58,488 bases of DNA from Victivallaceae bacterium (GTDB taxonomy: Bacteria; Verrucomicrobiota; Lentisphaeria; Victivallales; Victivallaceae). The stretch's first letter is position 1. Each line of letters opens with the position of its first letter. The notes beneath the pieces were generated by a model. That model was not told the DNA's origin. It saw only the letters and a list, made by a program, of their open reading frames with translations, and searched no databases. Below are positions 17,171-25,892 of this stretch, in pieces. Location: positions 1 to 58,488 of the forward strand of contig JAEDIJ010000007.1 in assembly GCA_016292515.1 (NCBI GenBank), read 5' to 3'. A program made the translations under genes and the position numbers.

Positions 17171-17866
17171 ATGGAACATCTCAACATCCCCCCGGAAAAC
17201 CACGTCAAAGTACTCGGCGGTCAGGGCTGGGTCGGTTTGATCGACCACCTTGGCAGCGAAAGCACCATCGTCAACGCCGCCCGGGTTTCTTTCGGCAAAC
17301 TCAAAAAAGAGATGGATGAGCGCGATGTCAAACTGCTCGGCTATCTGATCGACAACCGTCATACGAGTCCGCTGGAACATCTTGTTTTCACGTTCAGCGT
17401 CCATTGCCCCTTGTTCATCCGCGGTCAGTGGCACCGTCACCGGACTTGGAGCTACAACGAGATCAGCCGTCGCTACACGGAGATCGATATGGAATTCTAC
17501 ACGCCGGAGCATTTGCGCCGCCAGTCCGAAAACAACCGTCAGGCTTCCTACGCCGATCCCGATTTCGACGACGCCGCGTTGCGGGAGCAGATTTTTGCGC
17601 ACAATCAGACGTCGCTCAAACTTTACGAGGACTTGCTCGCGGCGGGCGTCTGCCGCGAACAGGCGCGCGGAGTCCTGCCGCAGAATATGATGGTCACTTT
17701 TTGGGGCACGGTGGATCTTTCCAATCTGCTTCACTTCCTCGAATTGCGCGACAGCGATCACGCCCAGGCGGAGATCCAGGAATACGCCAAGGCGATCAAG
17801 CAACTGATCAAACCGATCGTGCCCAACGTCGCCGCCTACTTTGAGAGCAAAGGGCAGGCGTGGTAG
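17171..17866 (+). CDS. thyX: Flavin-dependent thymidylate synthase
   Basis: 231 residues from ATG 17171, chosen because AAGGA precedes it and the upstream frame overlaps metK. The ThyX signature RHR-x7-S is at 89-99 (RHRTWSYNEIS), followed by RRYTE. The enzyme methylates dUMP using methylene-tetrahydrofolate, FAD and NADPH. No thyA is visible here. It is 34 bp after metK and 24 bp before mutM. C-terminal QEYAKAIKQLIKPIVP is typical. Confidence 0.95.
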   Translation: MEHLNIPPENHVKVLGGQGWVGLIDHLGSESTIVNAARVSFGKLKKEMDERDVKLLGYLIDNRHTSPLEHLVFTFSVHCPLFIRGQWHRHRTWSYNEISRRYTEIDMEFYTPEHLRRQSENNRQASYADPDFDDAALREQIFAHNQTSLKLYEDLLAAGVCREQARGVLPQNMMVTFWGTVDLSNLLHFLELRDSDHAQAEIQEYAKAIKQLIKPIVPNVAAYFESKGQAW

Positions 17867-17890
17867 TCTTTTGAGGGAAAAGTACGCACT

Positions 17891-18715
17891 ATGCCGGAAC
17901 TTCCCGAAGCGGAATCGATCGGCAGGGCACTTTCCTGCGCCCTGACCGGCAGAAAGATCGTGCGCGTCGAAGTTTTTTCGCCCAAGATGCGCACGTCGTT
18001 GCTTCCGCTTTTGTCGGCACGCCTTGACGGGCGTACCTTTACCGGGATCCGGCGGCGCGGCCGCTATCTCATCGCCGACCTCGACGACGGGCGGGGGATC
18101 TTGATGCACTTCGGAATGTCGGGCGTCGTGCGCGTCGAATCCGCCGATCGCCCCCGCCGCAAGCACGAACACGTTTTTTTTCACCTTGACAACGGGCAGA
18201 TATTCCGCTTCGAGTGTCCCCGGCGTTTCAGTTTGCTTGAAGTATGCGAATTGACTTCGCCCGGCAGGATGCCGCCCTCGCTCGCCAAACTCGGCGTCGA
18301 ACCGCTTTCGGCGGATTTCAACGGCAACTATCTCTACCGGAAGTCGCGCGACCGGCATACCCCCGTCAAATGTTTTCTGATGGATAACGCCGTCGTCGTC
18401 GGCATCGGCAACATCTATACGGCGGAAACGCTCTTCGCCGCCAAAGTCCGCCCCGACCGCGAAGCCGCTTCGCTGACCAAAAAAGAGTGCGGCGCATTGG
18501 CGGAAAACGCCGTCGCCATTTTGACGCAGGCGATTTCCGACGGCGGCACGACGATCGCCGATTTCCGCAACGTCGACGGCAGCGAGGGAAAATTTGTCCA
18601 GCATCTGCAAATTTACGGCAAAAGAGGGGAAACGTGTCCGCGTTGCGGTCATAAAATTTCAGTGATCCGGCAAGGCGGCAGAAGTTCTTTCTTTTGCCCC
18701 GGGTGCCAAAAATAA
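17891..18715 (+). CDS. mutM: Formamidopyrimidine-DNA glycosylase (MutM/Fpg)
   Basis: 274 residues. N-terminal PELPEAE supplies the catalytic proline and glutamate; MHFGMSG, GIGNIYTAETLF and GTTIADFRNVDG are family segments. A zinc finger of four cysteines (CPRC and CPGC) closes the protein. It removes oxidised purines and nicks abasic DNA. The usual lysine in the RRGKYL motif is arginine here (RRRGRYL, about residue 57), a conservative change at a residue used in damage recognition. Upstream are metK and thyX; downstream a lipoprotein and the LexA-like gene. Confidence 0.92.
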   Translation: MPELPEAESIGRALSCALTGRKIVRVEVFSPKMRTSLLPLLSARLDGRTFTGIRRRGRYLIADLDDGRGILMHFGMSGVVRVESADRPRRKHEHVFFHLDNGQIFRFECPRRFSLLEVCELTSPGRMPPSLAKLGVEPLSADFNGNYLYRKSRDRHTPVKCFLMDNAVVVGIGNIYTAETLFAAKVRPDREAASLTKKECGALAENAVAILTQAISDGGTTIADFRNVDGSEGKFVQHLQIYGKRGETCPRCGHKISVIRQGGRSSFFCPGCQK

Positions 18716-18731
18716 AAAGGTCGATCTCAAA

Positions 18732-19214
18732 ATGAAAAAAACTCTTCTTCTCTTTTTGCCGGCATTGCTGGCGTTGGCGGGGTGCAGCACTCCGGAGCAA
18801 AACAAAGATGCCGTCAAAAATACGTCTCCGCGATTTGTCGAGCAGGACGCTCTCGCGCTTCAAGCGGGAAAAAAACTTGCCGATCAGTATATGGAGTGTT
18901 TCACCGCCGCAGTGAAACAAAACGATTTTTCTTTGTTGAAGCCGGCGTTGCCCGCTGATCTCCCCCTCAACAAACAGCGCGCGCACTTCGCCGATCAGAT
19001 GAAATGGATCTCGGGAAACCTCGGCGCGTTGAAAGAGTCCGCTTACCTCGACGTTTTCCGTAAAGGCGCGCTGTGCGAATACACTTGGAAACTCACCTTT
19101 GAAAAGGAAGCGGACGGCAAGATCACGCAGATCGATCTCCCTTATATCGTGCGTACCGTCTGCGAGAAAAACGGCGAAGTGAAAATCCTGATGGTGGGCT
19201 TTGTCGTTCGCTGA
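18732..19214 (+). CDS. Small lipoprotein of unknown function
   Basis: 160 residues with a clear lipobox: MKKTLLLFLPALLALAGC-ST. The mature part is charged, with helices around residues 45-110 and a beta-rich end. It looks like a NTF2-like or DUF4019-type fold (a QYMECFTAAVKQNDF helix then strands), but this is weak. It is 16 bp after mutM and overlaps the next gene by 14 bp if that gene starts at TTG 19201. No function can be assigned. Confidence 0.75.
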   Translation: MKKTLLLFLPALLALAGCSTPEQNKDAVKNTSPRFVEQDALALQAGKKLADQYMECFTAAVKQNDFSLLKPALPADLPLNKQRAHFADQMKWISGNLGALKESAYLDVFRKGALCEYTWKLTFEKEADGKITQIDLPYIVRTVCEKNGEVKILMVGFVVR

Positions 19215-19764
19215 AAAACCGCGGAAGCGTTTGACTTCCAAGCAGTTCGCTTTGCTGAAATTCATCTCGGATTTCATCACGTCCCATTACGGTATGGCTC
19301 CGACCGTGCGCGAATGCGCCGCCTTTTTCGGCAAAAGTGAATCGACGCTTTACGCTCATTTGTCCGCGCTCCGGCGCAAGGGATTTCTGCGGCGGACAAG
19401 TCAGGCGCGAAGCATTCTTTTGCGGGAACCGGCGTTTGCCGGAGTTCTGTCGTATCTGCCGCTTTTTCAGACATTGGATGAAAACTGCGATTTCGCGAGT
19501 CAGCGCGCCTCGCGGCAGATCCTCGCCGTACTTCCCAAAACGGGCAATCCCTGCTTCGCCGTCCAAATGGCGGACGATTCTCTTTTCGACATCGGCGTTT
19601 TTGAAGACGATCTTGTCATTGCGGAGTGGCGCGCCGTACCGGATGCGGGAGATCTGGTCGTGATCGGCACGGAGGAGGGGATTTCCGTGACAAGGTTTGA
19701 AAACGGTGAATTCCGGCATTTTGTTTTCGGCGTCGTCCTCGCCATTCAGCGTTTTTATCGTTGA
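19201..19764 (+). CDS. LexA-like regulator lacking the catalytic lysine
   Basis: 187 residues. Residues 11-72 match the LexA winged helix (LTSKQ start, then a GMAPTVRECAAFFG segment, HLSALRRKGFL). Residues about 107-187 match the S24 peptidase fold: S127 (ADDSLFDIG) is the nucleophile position. The residue 37 further on, where LexA has the general-base lysine, is T164 (ISVTRF). About 25 residues of the usual C-terminal sheet are missing and no Ala-Gly dipeptide sits at the usual distance before the serine. It probably binds DNA but should not self-cleave like LexA. Start uncertain: TTG 19201 or TTG 19231; no ATG is available. A palindrome at 19822 may be its site. Confidence 0.72.
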   Translation: MSFAEKPRKRLTSKQFALLKFISDFITSHYGMAPTVRECAAFFGKSESTLYAHLSALRRKGFLRRTSQARSILLREPAFAGVLSYLPLFQTLDENCDFASQRASRQILAVLPKTGNPCFAVQMADDSLFDIGVFEDDLVIAEWRAVPDAGDLVVIGTEEGISVTRFENGEFRHFVFGVVLAIQRFYR

Positions 19765-19778
19765 AATGCAAAAAAAAC

Positions 19779-19806
19779 TTGATTTTTTGCAAAAGAGCGT
19801 TAAATT
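19779..19806 (+). promoter_or_regulatory. Weak candidate promoter of coaE-rho
   Basis: TTGATT, 16 bp, TAAATT, in the 101-bp gap before coaE. Several overlapping -10 choices exist (TAAATT, AATTAT). Confidence 0.4.
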
Positions 19807-19821
19807 ATAGAAGAAACTTCC

Positions 19822-19839
19822 AGATTTTCCTGAAAATCT
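19822..19839. promoter_or_regulatory. 18-bp palindrome in the coaE leader (possible operator)
   Basis: AGATTTTCCTGAAAATCT: two exact 8-bp arms with a 2-bp centre, just downstream of the candidate promoter and 58 bp after the LexA-like gene. It could be an operator, or an RNA hairpin in the leader. Confidence 0.5.
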
Positions 19840-19865
19840 TCCGGCGGAAACGCGATTTTTTCAAT

Positions 19866-20471
19866 ATGATTTTAGGCATTACCGGTGCGATCGGCAGCGG
19901 AAAGAGTTTGATTTCCGATTATTTTTCCCGTTGCGGATGGCGTGTTTTCAACGCGGACGAGGTCTGCCGCGCTTTGTGGCAGTCGCCCGATTCGGCGATG
20001 GCGGAGTCGATACGCCGCGATTTCGGGAGTACGCTTTTTGACGATGCGGGGAAACTTGACCGCGCCAAAATCGCCGATGCCGTATTCGGGGATCCGGAGG
20101 CGATGAAAAAGTGGCTTGCCATCCTTTATCCGGCACTGGATAAAGCGTTGGATGCGACGATTTCAGAGTGTCGCAAATCCGGCGAAAACGGGGCGTTTGA
20201 GATCCCGTTGCTCTTTGAAAACCATTACGAAAAAAAATTCGACGCCACGATGGCGGTCTGGTGCGGCAAAGCGTTGCGCCATTCGCGTCTGCGGGAAAAA
20301 CGTCATCTCGACGAGGCGGAGATTTCCCGCCGGGAGGCTTTGCAGATGCCGGAGGAAAAAAAACTGGAACTTGCCGATTATGCGGTCATCAATACCGCTT
20401 CGGTCGCATTTGTGGAAACTCAACTTGACAAGTTTATAAAAAATATCAAATTACAGAAAGACGAGTGTTGA
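19866..20471 (+). CDS. coaE: Dephospho-CoA kinase
   Basis: 201 residues from ATG 19866, which begins the conserved MILGITGAIGSGKS (P-loop 7-14). The upstream open frame is AT-rich leader, not protein-like. Downstream RVFNADEVCRALW and the FEIPLLFEN segment (usually VPLLFE) confirm CoaE. It phosphorylates dephospho-CoA, the last CoA step. Stop TGA at 20469-20471 lies 2 bp before the rho ATG, so coaE and rho are co-transcribed. Confidence 0.93.
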   Translation: MILGITGAIGSGKSLISDYFSRCGWRVFNADEVCRALWQSPDSAMAESIRRDFGSTLFDDAGKLDRAKIADAVFGDPEAMKKWLAILYPALDKALDATISECRKSGENGAFEIPLLFENHYEKKFDATMAVWCGKALRHSRLREKRHLDEAEISRREALQMPEEKKLELADYAVINTASVAFVETQLDKFIKNIKLQKDEC

Positions 20472-20473
20472 CG

Positions 20474-22120
<1,647 letters not shown>

Positions 22121-22129
22121 GGTGATGTT

Positions 22130-22450
22130 ATGATTGGCGGCATTGGAGAAAAAAAATCGTCCGGCTCCGGATTCTGGCTGTGGGTGCTGATTTCCGTCAT
22201 CGTGATCGGTTCCTTCTTCCTTTTGCTGCCCGTGTATCGGGAATACGGCAAAAAGCGCGATGAGTACGCGCAACTTCGCGCCGAGCGCGCCGCGCTTCAA
22301 CAGGAACTTCAACGCAAACAGAAACAGGTGCGTGATCTGGAATCCTCCCCCGGCGAAATCGAAAAAGTCGCCCGCGAAAAATTCAATCAGGGGAAGAAAG
22401 GGGAAACCACCTACGTTTACGAGATGCCCAAAGAAGAAAAGAAAAAATAA
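22130..22450 (+). CDS. FtsB/DivIC-like septum formation protein
   Basis: 106 residues: a short cytoplasmic tail, one membrane helix (about 15-35, WVLISVIVIGSFFLLL), then a coiled coil (about 40-75, rich in Arg, Glu, Gln, Leu) and a segment ending EKVAREKFNQGKKGET, which resembles the conserved VARE motif of FtsB/DivIC. These proteins join FtsL and FtsQ in the division complex. Ribosome site GAGGTGATG. Last gene of coaE-rho-ftsB-like, closed by a terminator at 22465. Confidence 0.8.
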   Translation: MIGGIGEKKSSGSGFWLWVLISVIVIGSFFLLLPVYREYGKKRDEYAQLRAERAALQQELQRKQKQVRDLESSPGEIEKVAREKFNQGKKGETTYVYEMPKEEKKK

Positions 22451-22464
22451 TTCCTCTTTCCGGC

Positions 22465-22507
22465 AAAAAGCGTCGCGAGATCAGTTTGATTTTGCGGCGC
22501 TTTTTTT
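22465..22507 (+). terminator. Intrinsic terminator of the coaE-rho unit
   Basis: AAAAAGCGTCGC (22465-22476) pairs with GCGGCGC plus T-run (22494-22507), one G-U pair, then TTTTTTT. The left A-run gives some capacity on the other strand. Confidence 0.85.
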
Positions 22508-22560
22508 GTCGATGCTCCGACATTCCGGTCGTGCAACAGAGCAACTGCGTTGTCATCCTC

Positions 22561-22644
22561 AACGGACATTAACGGACAAAACGGACGCATCATCATTGCG
22601 TGATTTTGCTTTTTCATCACGCCCACTGTCCGTTATCGTCCGTT
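22561..22644. repeat. AACGGAC repeat array forming a long imperfect inverted repeat
   Basis: AACGGAC occurs three times on the plus strand (22561, 22571 and about 22580) and twice inverted as GTCCGTT (22628 and 22638). The outer arms AACGGACATTAACGGAC and GTCCGTTATCGTCCGTT match at 15 of 17 positions, around a 50-nt centre. It lies in the non-coding gap between two convergent genes. No open reading frame of interest is here. Confidence 0.6.
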
Positions 22645-22698
22645 ATCGCCTTTCTTTCGCCCGGCAGGGCGAGGCAAAAGTATCGTCCTTCGGGCGCG

Positions 22699-22732
22699 CG
22701 GCGTGACTGCCCTTTCAACTCCCGTCACGCCG
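22699..22732 (-). other. Hairpin after the flavodiiron gene
   Basis: CGGCGTGAC (22699-22707) pairs perfectly with GTCACGCCG (22724-22732), 7 bp past the minus-strand stop. There is no U-run, so it may stabilise the 3' end or act with Rho rather than terminate alone. Confidence 0.5.
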
Positions 22733-22738
22733 GAACTT

Positions 22739-24532
22739 TTACTCTTTGATCGGTTCGAAGTCGGCGGCGCCGTGCTTGCAGAGGGGACAGATGAAATCAT
22801 CGGGCAGGGGAGAGCCCTCGTAAATGTAGCCGCAGATCTTGCAGACAAAACCTTTTTTGCCGGCGGTCTGCGGTTTGGGGTTGACATTTTGCTGATAGTA
22901 ATTGTAAGTCATCGTTTCGACGCGGGAGATGACTTTGGCTTCGGTGATGCTGCAAATGAACATGCCGTGCGTACCGAGATCGACGTAGTTTTCCACTTTA
23001 AGCGACAAAAAGGAGTTGATGCAGTTGCTCAAAAAGGCGAGTCCGTTGGCGGAGCGGAGGACGGGGAAGTCCTTGAATTTATCCGCCGATCTGCCGCTGT
23101 GGAAACCGAAACGCTGAAAAATGTCGAAAGTCGCTTCGGTCGAGAGGCAATTGATATTCATGATGCCGCTCTGTTTGATCAGGTGGTGGGAGTAGTTTTC
23201 CTTGTTGATCGTCACCGCGATGCGGTTGGGAGTGTCGGTAACCTGCGTCACGGTGTTGACGATCAAGCCGTTGTCGCGATTTCCGTCCTTGCAGGTGACG
23301 ACGTAAAGACCGTAGCCGATGTTAAAAAGCGCGGAAAGATCGTTTTTTGCCGCATCGGTTTGCTTTTCCGCCAGATATGCGCTGCAAAGTTCCTCCGCCA
23401 GTGCGGAAATTTGTGCCATGTTTTCAGCGGAGAGCGCGGAACGGATGGAAACATTGTTTGCCGTATAGGTGATGTTTTTGCAGTTTTTCAGCATTTCGCG
23501 CATCGTCTTGGCGGCGAGCGGCGCCCACGAACCGTTTTCGATCATCGCGACGGTGCGGTTCTGGAAATTCCGCTCGGTCAGATGATGGATGAATTCTTTC
23601 ATAAAGGGGAAAATATCGGCGTTGTAAGTCGTCGTCGCGAGGACGATCTTGCCGTAACGGAAAGCGTCTTCGACGGCTTCCGCCATATCTTCGCGGGCGA
23701 GGTCGCAGACCGTTACTTTGGGACAGCCGGAAATGCGCAGTTTTTCCGCGAGGATCTCGACCGCCTTTTTCGTGTGACCGTAAACGGACGTGTAGGCGAT
23801 CAGGATCCCGTCGCTCTCAATGGCGTAATTGCTCCACGTGTTGTATAAATTAAGATAAAATCCGAGGTTTTCGGTCAGCACCGGACCGTGAAGCGGGCAG
23901 ATCTTGGCGATGTCGAGCGTCGCCGCCTTTTTGAGCAGAGCCTGTACCTGTGCGCCGTATTTGCCGACGATGCCGATGTAGTAGCGTCGGGCTTCGCACG
24001 CCCAGTCTTCCTCGACGTCGAGCGCGCCGAATTTGCCGAAGCCGTCGGCGGAAAAAAGCACCTTGTCGCAATCGTCGTAGCTGACGATGACTTCGGGCCA
24101 GTGAACCATCGGCGCGGCGACGAAGTGAAGCGTGTGTCTGCCGAGGGCAAGCGTGTCGTTTTCACCGACGACGATACGGCGGTTTTCATATTCGGTGCCG
24201 AAAAAGTTTTTCATCATCGCGAAAGCCTTGGCGGACGACACGATCGTCGCTTCGGGATAAAGTTCCATGAATTTCGCGATGTTGGCGGAGTGATCCGGCT
24301 CCATATGCTGAACGACGAGATAATCGATCTTTTTGCCCTGCGCCGCCCGGGCGAGGTTGTCGAGCCATTCGTGGGCAAAGCGGGCGTCGACCGTATCCAT
24401 CACCGCGATTTTTTCGTCGGCAATGAGATAGGAGTTGTACGCCATTCCGTTGGGGACGACATATTGACCTTCAAACAGGTCGATCGCGTGATCGTTGACG
24501 CCGACGTAGAGAATGTCGGAAGTGATTTTCAT
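22739..24532 (-). CDS. Flavodiiron protein fused to flavin reductase and rubredoxin
   Basis: 597 residues in four modules. (1) MBL-like diiron domain, 1-235, with ligands H76, E78, D80, H81 (HMEPDH), H144, D163, H215 all present. (2) Flavodoxin, about 243-385 (LIAYTSVYGHTKKAVE). (3) Flavin-reductase-like split-barrel domain, about 395-545 (GLYVVTCKDG...NGLIVNTVTQVTDTPNRIAVTINK). (4) C-terminal rubredoxin, 561-597, with C564, C567, C582, C585. Flavodiiron proteins reduce O2 to water and/or NO to N2O. Here the electron chain from NAD(P)H is fused into one polypeptide. Cytoplasmic, monocistronic; a repeat pair in the leader suggests repression. Confidence 0.92.
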   Translation of the reverse strand: MKITSDILYVGVNDHAIDLFEGQYVVPNGMAYNSYLIADEKIAVMDTVDARFAHEWLDNLARAAQGKKIDYLVVQHMEPDHSANIAKFMELYPEATIVSSAKAFAMMKNFFGTEYENRRIVVGENDTLALGRHTLHFVAAPMVHWPEVIVSYDDCDKVLFSADGFGKFGALDVEEDWACEARRYYIGIVGKYGAQVQALLKKAATLDIAKICPLHGPVLTENLGFYLNLYNTWSNYAIESDGILIAYTSVYGHTKKAVEILAEKLRISGCPKVTVCDLAREDMAEAVEDAFRYGKIVLATTTYNADIFPFMKEFIHHLTERNFQNRTVAMIENGSWAPLAAKTMREMLKNCKNITYTANNVSIRSALSAENMAQISALAEELCSAYLAEKQTDAAKNDLSALFNIGYGLYVVTCKDGNRDNGLIVNTVTQVTDTPNRIAVTINKENYSHHLIKQSGIMNINCLSTEATFDIFQRFGFHSGRSADKFKDFPVLRSANGLAFLSNCINSFLSLKVENYVDLGTHGMFICSITEAKVISRVETMTYNYYQQNVNPKPQTAGKKGFVCKICGYIYEGSPLPDDFICPLCKHGAADFEPIKE

Positions 24533-24556
24533 AACGGCTCTCCTTTCATTAAAAAA

Positions 24557-24587
24557 TTTTACCGAAACATCCGTAAGGTTTTACCGA
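24557..24587. repeat. Direct repeat TTTTACCGA in the flavodiiron leader
   Basis: TTTTACCGA at 24557-24565 and again at 24579-24587, 22 bp apart. Both lie between the flavodiiron -10 and its start codon, a repressor-like position. Confidence 0.5.
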
Positions 24588-24591
24588 TTGT

Positions 24592-24620
24592 AATATACCA
24601 TGAAAATATACGGGACGCAA
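24592..24620 (-). promoter_or_regulatory. Promoter of the flavodiiron gene
   Basis: On the minus strand TTGCGT, 17 bp, TATATT. Divergent from the nagA promoter 11 bp away. Confidence 0.7.
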
Positions 24621-24631
24621 GCGATTTGATT

Positions 24632-24660
24632 TTGAATTTTTGCAGAAAGCGGGATATATT
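24632..24660 (+). promoter_or_regulatory. nagA promoter
   Basis: TTGAAT at 24632-24637, 17 bp, TATATT at 24655-24660, about 40 bp before the ATG at 24702. Confidence 0.7.
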
Positions 24661-24701
24661 AGATCGACATATTATTCATAAGTTATAAGGAGAAAAACGC
24701 T

Positions 24702-25835
24702 ATGCAGTTGATCGGAAACATCGTCGCCGGATTTCAGGCGAAATTCGGCAAAATCGATTTTGAAAAAGACAAAATCACCGGGATCACGTTGCTTGAAGAA
24801 GTGCGACCGGACGCCGACTGGATCCTGCCGGGATTCATTGATTTGCATTTGCACGGCTTTGGCAAATACAACGTGGAGGAGGGGGAGTCCGGCTTGCGCG
24901 GAATGGCGGCATTTCTCGCGACCAAAGGCGTGACGCGCTTTCTCCCCTCGTATTCCAGCGCGCCGCACGAGGAAATTCTTGATTTTGTGAAACTTGTCCG
25001 CCGTCTCGCCGCGGAGCCGGTCGAGGGAGCGAAAATCGCCGGAAGTCATATCGAGGGTCCCTGGCTTGCCCTGCGTTTCTGCGGCGGGATGATCCCCGAA
25101 ATGCTCCGCGATCCCGACTTGAAACAAACGCAAGCCTACCTTGACGCCGCTTGCGGCACGCTGAAAATGATGACGATCGCCCCCGAATTGCCCGGTGCGT
25201 TGGAAGTGATCCGGCTTTTGCATCAAAACGGCGTCGTCGTTTCCTGCGGACATTCCGCGTGTCCGCCCGATTTCCTGAAAGCCGCTGTCGAGGCGGGTGT
25301 TTCCGAAATCTGTCACCTTTTTGACAGTTACGCGCTTCCGGAAGACCACGGCGGTGTCCGGCAACCGGCATTGACCGACCTCGTTCTGATCCACGACGGT
25401 TTGATGAAAGAGATCATTATGGACGGTTTGCACGTGCCGCCGGAACTGGTTGTTCTCGCCCGCCGCGCCGCAGGAGCGGATCACATCATCGCTATCACCG
25501 ATGCGTTGCAGGGAGCGGGATTGAAAGAGGGACACTTCCTCGATTGCGGCAAACCTTATCACATCAGGGAGGGGGAACTCGCCCGCCGCGATGAGGATAA
25601 CGCCATTATCGGCTCTTCGCTCTCGATGAACCGCGCGTTTTTCAATATGACGACGCGTTTCGGCTTTACTCCCGCCGAAGCGGCACTGTCCTTGTCCGCC
25701 AATCCGGCAAAGCAGTTGAAAATCGACGCCGAGACCGGCTCGTTGCAAGTCGGCAAACTGGCGGACATCGCCATACTCGCCCCCGACCGTCTGACGGTCA
25801 AAGCGACCTATCTTGCCGGGAAAAAGATTTTCTGA
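24702..25835 (+). CDS. nagA: N-acetylglucosamine-6-phosphate deacetylase
   Basis: 377 residues, amidohydrolase fold. GFIDLHLHGFG (about 45-55), the SHIEGPWLA segment with the metal-binding Glu, CGHSACPP, HLFDSYALPEDHGG and the catalytic Asp in ITDALQGAG are NagA features. The HLF segment differs from the usual HLFNAM, so this is a divergent member. It deacetylates GlcNAc-6-P to glucosamine-6-P for amino-sugar use or wall recycling. Monocistronic; no nagB nearby. Ribosome site AAGGAG. Confidence 0.87.
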   Translation: MQLIGNIVAGFQAKFGKIDFEKDKITGITLLEEVRPDADWILPGFIDLHLHGFGKYNVEEGESGLRGMAAFLATKGVTRFLPSYSSAPHEEILDFVKLVRRLAAEPVEGAKIAGSHIEGPWLALRFCGGMIPEMLRDPDLKQTQAYLDAACGTLKMMTIAPELPGALEVIRLLHQNGVVVSCGHSACPPDFLKAAVEAGVSEICHLFDSYALPEDHGGVRQPALTDLVLIHDGLMKEIIMDGLHVPPELVVLARRAAGADHIIAITDALQGAGLKEGHFLDCGKPYHIREGELARRDEDNAIIGSSLSMNRAFFNMTTRFGFTPAEAALSLSANPAKQLKIDAETGSLQVGKLADIAILAPDRLTVKATYLAGKKIF

Positions 25836-25892
25836 TTTTCCGCTCTTTACTTGAATTGCGGAGACGTGCGAGCCGGTTGCGCTATGCGGTGA

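Noticed and set aside
15076..17208. 710-codon open frame on the minus strand under pal, metK and the thyX start
   Set aside because: It lies antisense to clear genes and its translation is Arg/His/Asp-rich low-quality sequence without motifs, a product of GC-rich codon bias.
22260..22706. 148-codon frame extending past the FtsB-like gene
   Set aside because: Out of frame with the FtsB-like gene, crosses the terminator and the AACGGAC repeats, no family features.
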